A stretch of DNA of 64,000 nt. Origin: Temnothorax longispinosus (taxonomy: Eukaryota; Arthropoda; Insecta; Hymenoptera; Formicidae). Shown here piece after piece: positions 22,767-33,548 of this stretch. Numbering within the stretch: the stretch's first letter is position 1; every line of letters starts with the position of its first letter. The notes under the pieces were generated by a model. The model worked only from the letters and a program-made list of their open reading frames with translations. It was not told the DNA's origin and searched no databases. Both the position numbers and the translations under genes were made by a program. Location of the stretch: NCBI RefSeq assembly GCF_030848805.1, contig NC_092362.1, positions 186,001 through 250,000 of the forward strand, written 5' to 3'.

Positions 22767-24783
22767 AGGATCAAAGAACGATGAAAAAAGTTCATAAACA
22801 TATGTCCGAAATTGTCTTGTTTACAAGTTACACGCATTTTTGTCTTTTGTCCATACATAAGGTGCAGTCTGCCAATTCACGATTTGTGAAGATGAATACA
22901 TTAATTTTGTTCTTTTAATCAAATAACTATTATTGTGTTATTTAGATCAGCGTGATCAATGATCTGCCAGTTGGTCAAACCTTGATGGATCATATATTAA
23001 CCGGTCTGGACTTGATTGTGGTTAACGCGAATCTTGGATTGAATCTTTCTGATATCTTTAATCCTATGTCAGCCCTCAATTATTTTTTCTTTGGGAAAGG
23101 TAAAATAATACATTAATACAATCGTATCAAAGCTATGCATGCAAATGCACTTGCCATACTTGCTTCAAGAGCAACATTAATTTTTTTATTTATTTTTTTT
23201 TTTTTTTTTTTTTTATTATGGAGCAACTAATAGATATAGCGGGTAAAGTGGTATGATTATAAAAAAATTTTCGATAACCATGTCTATATCGTCATTCTTA
23301 ATGTGTTATAAGAACAATTTATTAATTTATTTATAAGGACCATGGACATCATCGGGAGTAGAAGTATTAGGGATATTTCATAGTCCTTTACATGCAAATA
23401 AGTCCGCAGTACCCCCAGATTTGCAGTTAATGGTACTACCTTTTGGAGCATCAAAAGACAATGGTCTTATTTCCAAAAAAGCAATGGGAATTTCTGATGA
23501 GGTAGAAACTATATAGCTGAATGAAAATAAACATAATATAAATTATAAATTAAAGTTAAAAAGAGTACGCGCGCATTTTTTTTAAGGGGAGAAGTTTTTA
23601 ATTCATCAAATGTTTTCTTCTAGGTTTATAACAAATATTTTGCTCCGCTTTCAGACCAAAATACAGTAACGATTGCACCTGTCTTATTACATCCTAAAAG
23701 CACTGGGGACGTACGATTGCAAAGCAGCGATCCCTTTCACGATCTGCTAATTGATCCAAAATATTTATCACATGAGGATGATATTGACACTCTCATAGAA
23801 GGTAATTAAAACGCTGATGGTACACTAAACATTTACACAAATGTAACATTTTACGTAATAGTATGAATGTTTAGGCCTGTATTTTATAAAGAAACTCTTG
23901 AACACGAGCGTATTGAGAGCTCATGGTGCATCTCTCAATAGAAAGTCTTTCCCTGGTTGCGAGGATCATATATTTGACACCAGGACGTATTGGAAATGTT
24001 ATATACAGCATTTAACACTGACCTCTTACCATCCAGTTGGTACATGTCGCATTGGCGACGTTGTTGATATGTCATTTAAGTAATTATGAAATTATAGCTT
24101 AAAAAAAAGCAAAATATTAACATAAATTGAATGCAAAGAAGAGATACACAATAAAAATGCATGCTTTCATAAATGAAGGCTGATAAAGCAAACAAGGATA
24201 CTTCTTTGATATTTTTAATTGGAAAATTTTAATCTTTATATCTTAGATTATTATTTTAAAAAATCTATAGAGAACATTTTAGAATCAAAAGTTATCGAGA
24301 ACGTAGTATAGAAAAGTTATAAGAAAATTAGTATAGAATTCTTAGCAAAGTGATGTAATTAATAAGGTGATAGATTGTCTAAAACAAAAATTTTAAAAAA
24401 TTTTTTGTTTTTTTAATTTACTTTCTAATTTTTTATTTTATTGTATTTTTATTATGCAGTTTGCATTCAGCTCATACTAATTCTCCAATCTTGAAGTCTT
24501 TAAATTGTTTTATATAATTAAAAATTCTGTTTTATATGTATATATGTGTGTATGCTACTTTTATATTCATTACAGAGTTAACAATATGAGAAATTTGTAT
24601 GTCGTGGACGCATCAGTTCTTCCATCGCTACCAAGCGGAAATATCAACGCACCTGTGATTGCATTGGCGCAAAAGGCTGCCCGTATTTTTAAAAATAAAA
24701 AAGCAGAAGAAAGAAGAAACATACAAAAACAGCTTAAGTCGTATAATGTTTGTTATGTATTTAATGTTTGTAGTAATATGTGA
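21069..24783 (+). CDS. GMC oxidoreductase (glucose dehydrogenase [FAD, quinone]-like)
   Basis: This is an FAD-dependent glucose-methanol-choline family enzyme; its substrate cannot be told from sequence. Eleven exons (21069-21222, 21506-21705, 21777-21888, 21991-22125, 22196-22311, 22389-22556, about 22947-23099, 23338-23501, 23624-23801, 23875-24079, 24576-24783) encode about 597 residues. A hydrophobic N-terminus suggests a signal peptide or membrane anchor. The FAD dinucleotide motif is DYIIVGAGSAGS, followed by LLLEAGG. GMC signature 1 is WPRGKILGGSSHLNYMAY and signature 2 is GVIESPKLLMLSGIGP. The C-terminal catalytic pair is the His of SYHPVGTCRIG and the Asn of SGNINAPVIALAQKAA. Many insect GMC genes are clustered, but this one is single in the window. 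The boundary of the seventh exon is good to within a base or two. Confidence 0.9.
22721..22761. repeat. (AT)n microsatellite
   Basis: This is a TA dinucleotide run in the sixth intron of the GMC gene. A T-rich homopolymer tract lies nearby at about 23180-23215. Confidence 0.95.
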
Positions 24784-25585
24784 AATATCACGTGTAAATA
24801 TGTCAATAAAACTTACAACTTACAACTAATTTGAATAGTTCATTATTTGAATAGTTCATATTGATATTCTAATATACATATGAAAATTGATCGTCATCGA
24901 TCTAATGATGGATACATTCATCAATATGGTATAAGAGACAGAATTTTCTTTTCCTCTCTCTATAATTTAATGTCAACAGCATATTTTTTTATCTTTTTTA
25001 AGAAATAATTTGTGATTTGCGTTTATTTATAGTAAACAAATTTAGATTCCCTTAGCATCACGTAAAAACCGCCTCTATGTACATGGGGAGGGGAGAAAGC
25101 GTGTAATGATAAGAAATTATGTCATCTTTTACACAGATGATTTTTTTAAAAGTGACTTTAGCTTCTTAAATCTCGCGCCCCAGAGAGATCAGGGGTATTT
25201 TTTATTAAAGAATATATGCTTTTTTCCATTGTGAAAATATTAATGTATAATAGAGATCACAATTTTCAAAAAGTTATAAATGATGCATTTTTTTAGACAT
25301 TAAACTACTACTAAGAATCTTTTTCACGTCGTCTTAAACAGTTCCTGAGATATTGACTTGTTATTACTTTCTTTTCGAACAAATTAATATATAATATACA
25401 TATATTGGATATATATATATAATATAAAATGTGAACATTATAACCGTTGCTAACAAAATAATATCGAGATACATAGTTATTACATATTTATAAAATGGAA
25501 CGATAGTTAAATCTGTTCATTCCCTGTGTAATTAAAAAATCGACTGAAAGTCTAATTTTAGCAACTACGCGCCAAATACGTATTA
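24784..25585. other. 3' flanks of the GMC gene and the RBM7-like gene (convergent)
   Basis: A polyadenylation signal AATAAA for the GMC gene lies at 24805-24810, 22 bp after its stop. On the minus strand an AATAAA lies at about 25198, plausible for the RBM7-like gene's 3' UTR. No additional gene or repeat is evident. Confidence 0.5.
24805..24810 (+). promoter_or_regulatory. Polyadenylation signal of the GMC gene
   Basis: AATAAA begins 22 bases after the stop codon, implying a very short 3' UTR. Confidence 0.6.
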
Positions 25586-27034
25586 TCAATAAGTCCTTCT
25601 TTTTCTATTATCATTATATCGAAAGTCATTAACACGGTAATTATTATCTCTATTGTAATATAATCTTTCATCTCTGTGATGATCATTATGATTTTGTTCT
25701 CTGCTTCTTCCCCAGTCTTTCTCCCTTGTTCTATCTCTGTTTCTCTCTCGATTTCTGTCTCTCTCTTGATTTCTATCTCTGTCTCTCTCCTGTTTCCTAT
25801 CTCTGTTCCTTTGATAAGGATGATTTCTTCTAATTCTATCATCATTGCCAGACGTTGTGTCTAACTGCCTTGAATATGTTAGACCGTCCTGTGAAATATT
25901 TATACCAAACATGGCGTTACTCTGTGATGGATACGTTCCTAAGATCATTTGTTGGCCCAGCTCCAACATATGATTCATATTGCGAACAGGATTCAATGAT
26001 TGTTCCGCTTGTTGCGACTCTGTGTTATTCCTCAGTTTCATATTAAGAGTACGATTATACAGTGTGGTACCGTCAAACAGATGCAAAGCATACTCCACGG
26101 AACGTGTGTGTTTGTATGTGATAAATCCATACGTTCTCTGCTTACCATCGCGATCTTTGGGAATAGTTATTTTTTGTACAGGACCTCCCTACAAATACAA
26201 AAATATTTACATTAACTATTACATGTATTTGCTCGATAGTTTTATATTTTCAGAAACAGCAAATCTTTTCAATTTTACAAGCTTGTGTTTATAATTTTAT
26301 ACACTTATATGTATGAAATATGATCCTCTCTTTCTCTCTCTTTTCTTCCATACACAACACGTATGGATATGTGTAAATGAATAATTATCCATTTATATGT
26401 AAAAAAAGTACATGATACACGCTAGATATTTTTGAAAGTTCTAGTATTTGTGCTTTTTTATGCAACGTGCAGTAGATTGGTATTGTGTCTTTATTAATCT
26501 TATATCTTGCTGACAGTTTCGCAAACATAATACAAGTACCTCATAGATACATAGATAGAAAGGACGTTGAACAGAATCTACAGATGTCTGATTTTTGCCC
26601 TCGAGCACTGCAAAATTTTGCTACATTTCTTGCAGATATTTTTTGCTAATAACACTGCATGCTTTGGCAAAATCTGCATTAACGTAGTAACTCTTTTATT
26701 TATAAAATTTGCAATAAAAATCAAAATATCTGTCTTTGATAAACTTGTTGTACATATATAAACGTAAAGTTCACGTATGTAAAAGACCACGTGCTCTTGT
26801 AAATATCTATATTATTATTACTTCTATATTATTATTATTATTATTATCATATACTAAGGCCCGTATTCTGAACGTTCAACGCACTTTTATCGATAAATGC
26901 GCGTCCAGAATATGGGCCTAACTGCTGAATATATTACGTGTACTAACTTGTAGAAATAACTCGTAGAGAATATCCTCTGTGACTTTTTCACTTAGATTCC
27001 CGCAATAAAGTGTGCGTGCATCCTCGTCCATCAT
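25586..27034 (-). CDS. RBM7: RBM7-like RNA-binding protein (NEXT complex RRM subunit)
   Basis: In animals RBM7 is the RRM subunit of the nuclear exosome targeting (NEXT) complex with MTR4 and ZCCHC8, and it directs promoter-upstream and intronic RNAs to the exosome. Two exons on the minus strand (26948-27034 and 25586-26188) join in phase 0 to give 229 residues. A single N-terminal RRM spans roughly residues 6-83, with RNP2 LYCGNL and RNP1 RTYGFITY. SEKVTEDILYELFLQGGPVQ and SVEYALHLFDGTTLYNR lie between and after these motifs. The C-terminal third is low-complexity and Arg/Asp/Glu-rich (RDRNQERDRNRERNRDR) and ends DNRKRRTY. The start uses the first of two adjacent ATGs. RBM11, a paralogue, is the alternative. 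Confidence 0.85.
26855..26920. repeat. Short hairpin in the RBM7-like intron
   Basis: TAAGGCCCGTATTCTG pairs with CCAGAATATGGGCCTA, and CGTTCAACGCA pairs imperfectly with TGCGCG. The element is about 65 bp. Its edges (TAAGGCCC and GGGCCTA) resemble those of larger hairpins in the window. Confidence 0.65.
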
Positions 27035-27311
27035 TAGCAAACGTTTGTTTTCTATTTCTTTGTTTTTATTACGAATCTTCTTTTTATAAAAGAGTCAGTA
27101 TTACTTATTTATTTTCACTCTTTCTCTTTTCTTTCTATTTCTATAGAACGTCCTAAAAATTATGGTTGCGGATGATATTTCACCATCGATCTATAACAAC
27201 AATAATGGAGTACGACGTGACGACGTTCCGTCAACGTCATACATATGCGACGCAAGCATAAACGTAAAATATATAGATAGAATCCTACATAATGGCCACT
27301 GGACAATATAA

Positions 27312-27350
27312 AGGTGAGTTTTCATGGGCAGTGAAATATGCAGCAGCAAG
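27312..27350. repeat. Solo half-arm of the 20453 hairpin family
   Basis: AAGGTGAGTTTTCATGGGCA followed by GTGAAATATGCAGCAGCA matches 20456-20494 with a few changes. No complementary right arm follows. Confidence 0.7.
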
Positions 27351-27385
27351 CGCAAGAAGCCAAGAAGCAGTTTAGTAATTATTTA

Positions 27386-27422
27386 AGGCCATTGCACGTG
27401 ACAAAGTTTTAGTCATAATCGT
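27386..27422. repeat. Solo half-arm of the 51951 hairpin family
   Basis: AAGGCCATTGCACGTGACAA followed by AGTTTTAGTCATAATCGTAA matches 51952-51991 with few differences. The arm is cut off where the 27423 hairpin begins. Confidence 0.8.
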
Positions 27423-27603
27423 AAAGGCCTTCACACACGAATCGACGGAAGACGTAAGACGTAAATCGTAAGGAAATCCACCAATCAGAGTCGACTTTTC
27501 CCCTCTTCAAGAGGGAAGAAGAGGGGAATAGTCGACTCTGATTGGTGGATTTCCTTACGATTTACGTCTTACGTCTTCCGTCGATTCGTGTGTGAAGGCC
27601 TTT
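27423..27603. repeat. Near-perfect 181-bp hairpin element
   Basis: AAAGGCCTTCACACACGAAT, CGACGGAAGACGTAAGACGT and AAATCGTAAGGAAATCCACC pair with an essentially perfect right arm. The core is CCAATCAGAGTCGACT / AGTCGACTCTGATTGG. The loop is a polypurine/polypyrimidine palindrome (CCCCTCTTC / GAAGAGGGG). The right arm also occurs alone at the satellite end (10809-10855). Confidence 0.95.
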
Positions 27604-27751
27604 AGCCCGTATCAGATTGACGTGAAATTTAATTAATTAATTTCTGCGTGCCGCGTGCCAATTACTGTAGCCAAAAAAGTTAAAAGTTCGCCAGCTCTCT
27701 TTTGACAAGCGCAACGTGGAAAGCAACTGCTAGTTGAAAAGTGTTATGCTA

Positions 27752-27912
27752 AGGCTGAGTTTCCACTGAGCGCGTCACGCGTCGCGTCGTCCGAGTTGAA
27801 CCAATCAAAACATCCCATTTCATTACATTCTTGTGACGGGATCGAAATGGAATGTTTTGATTGGTTCAACTCGGACGACGCGACGCGTGACGCGCTCAGT
27901 GGAAACTCAGCC
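27752..27912. repeat. Hairpin element (GGCTGAGTTTCCACTGAGCG family)
   Basis: AGGCTGAGTTTCCACTGAGC and GCGTCGTCCGAGTTGAACCA pair with GGTTCAACTCGGACGACGCG and GCTCAGTGGAAACTCAGCCT. The core is ACCAATCAAAACAT / ATGTTTTGATTGGT. It is followed three bases later by the next hairpin. Confidence 0.93.
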
Positions 27913-27914
27913 TC

Positions 27915-28058
27915 AGACTCCATAGACGCGGAAACGCCGCGCCGTGCGGTAGAGTGCATTGACCAATCAGAAGGCTGCCGCAAGTCGCCTGCGGCAAAAT
28001 CAAATTTGTGATTGGTCAACGCACTCTGCCGCATGGCGTTTCCGCGTCTATGGAGTCT
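27915..28058. repeat. Hairpin element (AGACTCCATAGACGCGGAAA family)
   Basis: AGACTCCATAGACGCGGAAA, CGCCG and AGAGTGCATTGACCAATCA pair with TGATTGGTCAACGCACTCT and TTTCCGCGTCTATGGAGTCT. GCTAAG left of the neighbouring insertion and CTTAGC at 28057-28062 suggest the 27752 hairpin jumped into this hairpin's left edge. Confidence 0.9.
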
Positions 28059-28123
28059 TAGCATTATTTTCACGTCGCGCTTGTCACGTGCGGTTGGCAA
28101 ACTTTTAATTTTTTTGGCGACAA

Positions 28124-28253
28124 TAATGCTAGGTCTACAATGCGAGTCGCAAGAGTTGACCAATCACAATCGAATTTGAGGAGAATAATCGACTGTGATT
28201 GGTCAATTCTTGCGACTCACGACTTTGCGACTCGCATTGTAGACCCAGCATTA
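28124..28253. repeat. Hairpin element, copy 2 of the TGCTGGGTCTACAATGCGAG family
   Basis: This is a second copy of the element at 11054-11181, with the same loop (AATTTGAGGAGAATAATCGA), the same core (GACTGTGATTGGTCAATTCT) and the same asymmetric right-arm insert (ACTCACGACTTTGCG). It is inserted into the right arm of the outer fold-back. Confidence 0.93.
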
Positions 28254-28274
28254 CATGGCACGCGGCACGCAGAA

Positions 28275-28438
28275 TTAAAGGCTGATTTATAGAAGCCGTA
28301 ATCGTTGATTTAAGCCGTAATCTTTAAGAAATTGACCAATCACAGTCGATTTTTCTTCTCACATTCGACTGTGATTGGTCAATTTCTTAAATATTGCGGC
28401 TTAAATCAACGGTTACGGCCTCTATAAATCAGCCTTAA
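28275..28438. repeat. Hairpin element flanked by TTAA
   Basis: AAAGGCTGATTTATAGAAGC, GTTGATTTAAGCCG and AAGAAATTGACCAATCACAG pair with CTGTGATTGGTCAATTTCTT, CGGCTTAAATCAAC and AAATCAGCCTT. TTAA is present at both borders, either as part of the repeat or as a target duplication. Confidence 0.92.
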
Positions 28439-28498
28439 CACTTTTCAATTAGCAGTTGCCATCGTTTGCGACATATTGTAGAACCAGCAACCAGCGTG

Positions 28499-28661
28499 AG
28501 GGTGCCGTCTCATGCAGGACGGAATTTCGAAAAACGGAATCTTGGAATCATTCTGATTGGTTAGCCCCATGAAGCTTGTACTGTGCCCCATAGGGCTAAC
28601 CAATCAGAATGATTTCGAGATTTCGTTTTCCGAAATTCCGTCCTGCATGGGACGGCACCCT
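28499..28661. repeat. Hairpin element (AGGGTGCCGTC family)
   Basis: AGGGTGCCGTCTCATGCAGG, ACGGAATTTCGAAAAACGGA and ATTCTGATTGGTTAGCCC pair with GGGCTAACCAATCAGAAT, TTTTCCGAAATTCCGTCCTG and GGGACGGCACCCT. A related end (AATGCACCCTAA) is seen in the element at 46468-46637. Confidence 0.93.
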
Positions 28662-28989
28662 GACTTTTTGTGCGACCCGTGGCCCGTGGCACCCGTGCAG
28701 GAGTCACAGAGGATTTCTTATCTGTAATACTATGGCTCTATGCCCGTCATTGGACTAGTTTCAAGACTTGCGAGAGACTTCGCTGCGGGCTGCGGTAGCC
28801 TCTCCCTCTGTCACTCTTCCGCGGGTTTCCGGGTGACGAGGGTAATCTTACATAGCAGGTGCCGTATTCGAAATCTACTTACATGTACTGACGAAAAAAA
28901 AGAATCCTCGCTCGCGTTTTATTCCAAATAGTTGAATTGAACAGAATGCTTTTGCCCCAGGTGTGAACGCGAGCAGCGGGAACGCCACA

Positions 28990-31900
28990 ATGTTGTCCTG
29001 GATGCAGGAAGCAGCGAAAATGAATCCGTTCTCGTCGCCGTTCACGACGGCCAAATGTCAGGCGCTGGAGAACGGTGCTCGGCCGCTCGTGCCAAATCGC
29101 AACATCGCCGCCGCCTCCGTCGAGGAGGGTGGTTAGTAACGCGTGCCAAATCCGTATCTGCGTTTATCGTGAGTAAGACGAGCGATCGAACGACTCTTCC
29201 CGTTCGAGAGGTTATACAGCTTGCGCCTGATTTTATAACGTTACAATCCCACGAGGGATGATCTTGCGCCTTCTTATGGGATTAGTTCGTGACGTCCCAG
29301 GTCCCAGGGATTTTCCATCTTGCATCTTTTGTACGAGACACGTCGTTTATATGTGATGAGATCCACACGCCATTTTTTTCTTATAATCTGACAGTCGCGT
29401 TACATAACCCGAAATGTGAACAAAATGAACAAATGTCGTTCGTTCCATCGTGATTCGTGAAACTAGGGTTTGCAGGCCGCTCGATCGCTCGATGCTCTCG
29501 ATTTTCTCGAGGGCTTTAAATTTAAATAATACGGAGGCGATTTCGATCGGAATACCGATTAATTCAACCAGCAGACGTCAGATAAAATTGTACGTCGTCC
29601 TATCTAAATACTTAGTATTCCGTCCATTTTAACAAGATAATATTGCTAAATTAACCATTGGTTAAGTTAATCGATATTCGATTGAGATTGCTCTTAAGGA
29701 ATAGAGAGAAGTATACGATTCATCATACCGCGAATTCTCGCGGTCGAGATTATAGCACGTTAATTATATAACTGCAAAACTTCTCAAGTTCAAAATCAAA
29801 CTGACGTTTGATCATCGAGCATGTCACGTGCGTGCGTCTGTATATATGTCGTGTCTGTATGTATGTATGTGTGCAAAGTGTATGTATGTACATATTAAAT
29901 TCCTACGTTAAAAAATTAAATTATAAATTGCATAATCTTCGAAGGACAGATCTAAACGCTTCGCGTGCGTGGCAGGAGGATTCAACCCTTGGATTTAAAC
30001 TTGTGCACGCGCCGCAGGCCGCAGGTTGCGTAAGGCGCGGCCATTTTGTCATATATATGTATATATCGACGTCGACGTTATAGAACTCGCCTCCCTCAAC
30101 CTTGGAGTCCTTGGACGACGGCCGAGTAGAAATACGTCGCTCGGATATGTCATTCGCCCTATGTTGATCGTGACCGAGGAACGCGATCGCGAGCATGCAT
30201 TTCTTTTTTATAGATAGATCGAACGAGCGAGAGGGGAGCGACGTCGGTCGAGTCCGCGCCAGAAAAACGCTCGGGATCGATCAGCTGATTGAAAGAAGCC
30301 TCTGGCCTCTGCGAACGCTTGCGAAACTCTCGGTAGAGAAGTGACTTTTCCTAAATTTTAGAATATAAATTTTTAGATCGTTACGCATCAACGCATTTTA
30401 TTGATCCACGACGCGACGGTATGCTGGAACGTAGGTCTGATGATTTACTTCAAAGGCTTCGACATTCGAACTTTGAAGCTTCGAAAAATCGAAATTATAC
30501 AGTTATTAATTTAATAGAATAGTAATAGTACCGCAATAAGCACACATTTATAAAATTATATGACAAAATCCGAACAAAATTTCTAATGATGCATTTATGT
30601 CTCTTATGTGTCGTAAATATAGTTTTTGAAGCTAACTTCGAAGCTTCAAAGATACCTTAAAGTTCGAAGGTTCAAAGTTAACTTCGAAGTTGTCGAAAAG
30701 AGTTAACAGTCTAGTGGAAATGCATCGCATTATTTTTAGAAAAAATTCATAGGAAAAGTCATTCGATGTTGTTTCATATACTTACAGATAGTTGCGAGTT
30801 TGGATCGAATCAGTATTTCTTGCTATGCGGTCTCGGAGGCATTCTGTCCTGCGGCATCACTCACACCGGCATCACGCCCTTAGATTTAGTCAAATGCCGA
30901 ATTCAAGTGGACTCGCAGAAATACAAATCGGTGTTCAACGGATTCCGAGTAACTATTCTTACTAATTATTTACTTTTCTCTCTCTGTGATATTGTATGAT
31001 AGATGTAATGATATTTATTGTGGACTTAAAAACCAAACATAAGACTTTGCTTCAGTAAATAACTAACACGAATGAACTTTTATATTCGATCAAACTGGCT
31101 GTCCTTATTTAATATACGTGTCACAACGTTTCGTTCGACCATTGATTTTGGCCCTTTTCAAGTGTGTATCTATAAGTCACAAGTTTGATAATTAAAAAGC
31201 ATGTAGCTCAAACAGCCACACGTGACAAAGAACGTACGCTACATTATATAATAAAAATTATTAAAAACCAGTAACAACTGTGCCACAACCAACAATGTAG
31301 AACTACGTCGTCTACTGTCACTGGTTCATGTATTCGTTAAGTATTCAGCGAAGGACAGTTGACGTACAGGCCCGTGTTACTGTGCCTGTTTCATTTTTAT
31401 TATATTGGCAATTTTTTTCTACGTCTATTATGTTCTTCAATCTTTTCTACCCCTATTTCGTATACGTCTTTAAAATTTGGTTGAGTAGTTCTTGAATTAT
31501 ATATACGTTAGAATTTGCTAAGAATACGCACATACATAGAAGCCTAATAAAGCTGGGTCTACGCAACCAAATCTTTAAGTATTATATATGAAATAGGGGT
31601 AGAAAAGACTGAAGAATATAATGGACGTAGAAAAGTTTCCACGAATTATAATAATAAACTGCCAAAAAAGAAGACGTATTGAAAGTGGTTGAGACTTGAG
31701 CATACGTAGTTATTTACATACAAAGACGTAGTTCTACGTCAACAACGATAAGTACTTAAGTCATGAAAGTAGTAAAAAACAGTTAAAAAATATTTCGGAA
31801 ACATCCCTCTAGTCATGGCCTTGTGCCAAGCACGTCGTGAATCTAAACTGGACTTGAAAAAATCAAAATCAATGATCGAAACGTTGTGACGCGTATATTA

Positions 31901-33548
31901 AATAAAGATAGTTTGATCGAATATAAGAGAGTTTATTATTATTGTGCATTTTGCTCGTTATAGGTAACTTTAGCCGAGGATGGCACTCGGGGATTGGTGA
32001 GAGGCTGGGCGCCCACTTTCTTCGGTTACTCGATCCAGGGAATGTTCAAATTTGGTCTTTACGAAGTTTTCAAGGTTCAATACGCGGCGCTGGCGGGTGA
32101 GGAACTCTCTTACGAATATAGAACCTCTTTGTACTTGATATCATCGGCTTCAGCAGAATTCTTTGCTGATATTGGCTTGGCACCGTTTGAAGCCGCCAAG
32201 GTAATCTCGGTCATCAATATTTTTATATCATTATAATATTCCAATTTTAGTCTCGACACTCTATTCCTTACGACAAACTTATTTTTAAATCGCAGGTCAA
32301 GATACAGACTACGCCGGGGTACGCTAATACTTTACGACAAGCATTACCAAAGATGTTTGCGGAGGAGGGTCTTAACGGTTTCTACAAGGGCTTAGTGCCG
32401 CTGTGGCTGCGCCAGATCCCGTATACGATGATGAAATTCGCCTGCTTCGAGCGCACTGTCGAACTTCTGTATAAACACATAGTGCCCAAGCCTAGGGCAG
32501 ACTGCAGTAAAGGTGAACAGTTGCTGGTCACGTTTGCAGCCGGATACATCGCCGGTGTATTTTGCGCCATTGTATCTCATCCTGCCGATACGGTAAATTT
32601 TATTATAACGTATCTCCATTCACTTATAATAAAAAAACAGGGCAACGAAAATAAAGAAACTTTGACCCTAGCTATCGACCTTTTATGTTCTCTTGATATA
32701 TATATTTAAATGTATCACATATTTAAAAAATTCATAACTTTTCTTGGGAATAATGTATTGAGGTAATGTACATCTCTCTCTCTCGCGTTTCAAAGATCAA
32801 GTCTTCGGCTATGAGAAAGAAAAGTTTTGTTCTACTGTTCTCTTTGAAAGTTTGTCCAAATCTCTCTGTAAAAAAATGTAAAAAATTGTGAAAAACACTG
32901 AAAACTTGAAAAATTATTTTTTTTCTACATTAAATCAGTTTTTTCTATCGCACATCAATCATAAAATGTTATTAGTTTTAGTACTATCTTAAGAAAGGTA
33001 CCTATTTAAAATTTTTAGTCTTTTAATATACGTAAACCTGTATAAAAATAAAATTAGCTAAATAATTGTTAAGTGTAATATCTCAAGATTCTAACTATTG
33101 AAATATCCATTAAAATGGAGAACATAAAGGGTTAAGTTAGAAACTAGATCCTTCCAGGTTTTACGAGATACGATTAAAATAGGTACTTGAACAAATAGAC
33201 CTCGTGTAGATGCACGATTCGCGTCCGTTTCTGTTTTATCGCATCTCTCGATTTACAATCAGTTCTCATAGTTGAAAATTCCCAACATTTTGAATTTGTA
33301 CAATATAAATGTCTGGTCAGGTGGTGTCGAAGTTGAATCAGGAGAAGGGAGCATCTGCCGGGGAAGTCCTGAAGAAGCTCGGTTTCGGTGGCATGTGGAA
33401 GGGTCTGGGACCGAGAATCATCATGATCGGTACCCTGACTGCGGCGCAATGGTTCATCTATGACGCCGTCAAAGTCTGGCTGCGCATGCCACGTCCGCCA
33501 CCGCCCGAGATGCCAGAATCTCTCAAGAAGAAATACGGCGTGGCATAA
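28990..33548 (+). CDS. SLC25A3: Mitochondrial phosphate carrier protein (SLC25A3 family)
   Basis: This inner-membrane carrier imports inorganic phosphate with protons into the matrix for ATP synthesis. Five exons (28990-29131, 30788-30948, 31964-32200, 32296-32592, 33321-33548) join in phase to give 354 residues. All three mitochondrial-carrier repeats are visible with their PX[DE]XX[KR] signatures: PLDLVK, PFEAAK and PADTVV (the last variant retains P and D). TPLDLVKCRIQVDSQKYKS, GWAPTFFGYSIQGMFKFGLY and IPYTMMKFACFERTVELLY are typical of phosphate carriers. Exon 1 (MLSWMQEAAKMNPFSSPF) gives a cleavable-type N-terminal extension. The C-terminus ends PPPPEMPESLKKKYGVA. Intron 1 is 1.66 kb and intron 2 contains a large fold-back element. 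Confidence 0.95.
31080..31926. repeat. 850-bp composite fold-back element in phosphate-carrier intron 2
   Basis: The outer arms pair over about 80 bp: TATTCGATCAAACTGGCTGT, TATTTAATATACGTGTCACA and ACGTTTCG at 31083-31130 match the complement of 31845-31925. A second, inner inverted repeat of about 100 bp lies at about 31400-31490 and 31560-31670 (TCTTTTCTACCCCTATTTCG with its complement). GTAGAACTACGTCGTCTAC and GACGTAGTTCTACGTC form a third pairing level. No transposase frame was found. Confidence 0.78.

Larger units (their letters stand above)
27604..28461. repeat. Nested fold-back: outer arms broken up by later hairpin insertions
   Basis: TCTGCGTGCCGCGTGCCA (27642-27659) pairs with TGGCACGCGGCACGCAGA (28256-28273). 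AAAAAAGTTAAAAGTT pairs with AACTTTTAATTTTTTT (about 28100-28115). GCAACTGCTAGTTGAAAAGT (27723-27742) pairs with ACACTTTTCAATTAGCAGTT (28438-28457). The arms are separated by four inserted hairpins. The left edge begins with a half-arm (AGCCCGTATCAGATTGACGT) of the 12478/34053 family. Confidence 0.75.
27035..28989. other. Divergent RBM7 / phosphate-carrier intergenic region, hairpin nest
   Basis: The first 270 bases hold the RBM7-like promoter. From about 27312 to 28661 nearly every base belongs to hairpin elements or half-arms (listed separately). The last 300 bases are GC-richer and hold the phosphate-carrier promoter and 5' UTR. CCCCAG at about 28956-28961 could be the acceptor of a 5' UTR intron. 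Confidence 0.7.

Noticed and set aside
25558..25845. Alternative frame rich in RETEIE repeats on the minus strand
   Set aside because: It is a shadow of the Arg/Asp/Glu-rich tail of the RBM7-like protein in another frame.
27744..28163. A 139-codon minus-strand frame
   Set aside because: It reads through three hairpin elements; the palindromic halves give mirrored peptides.
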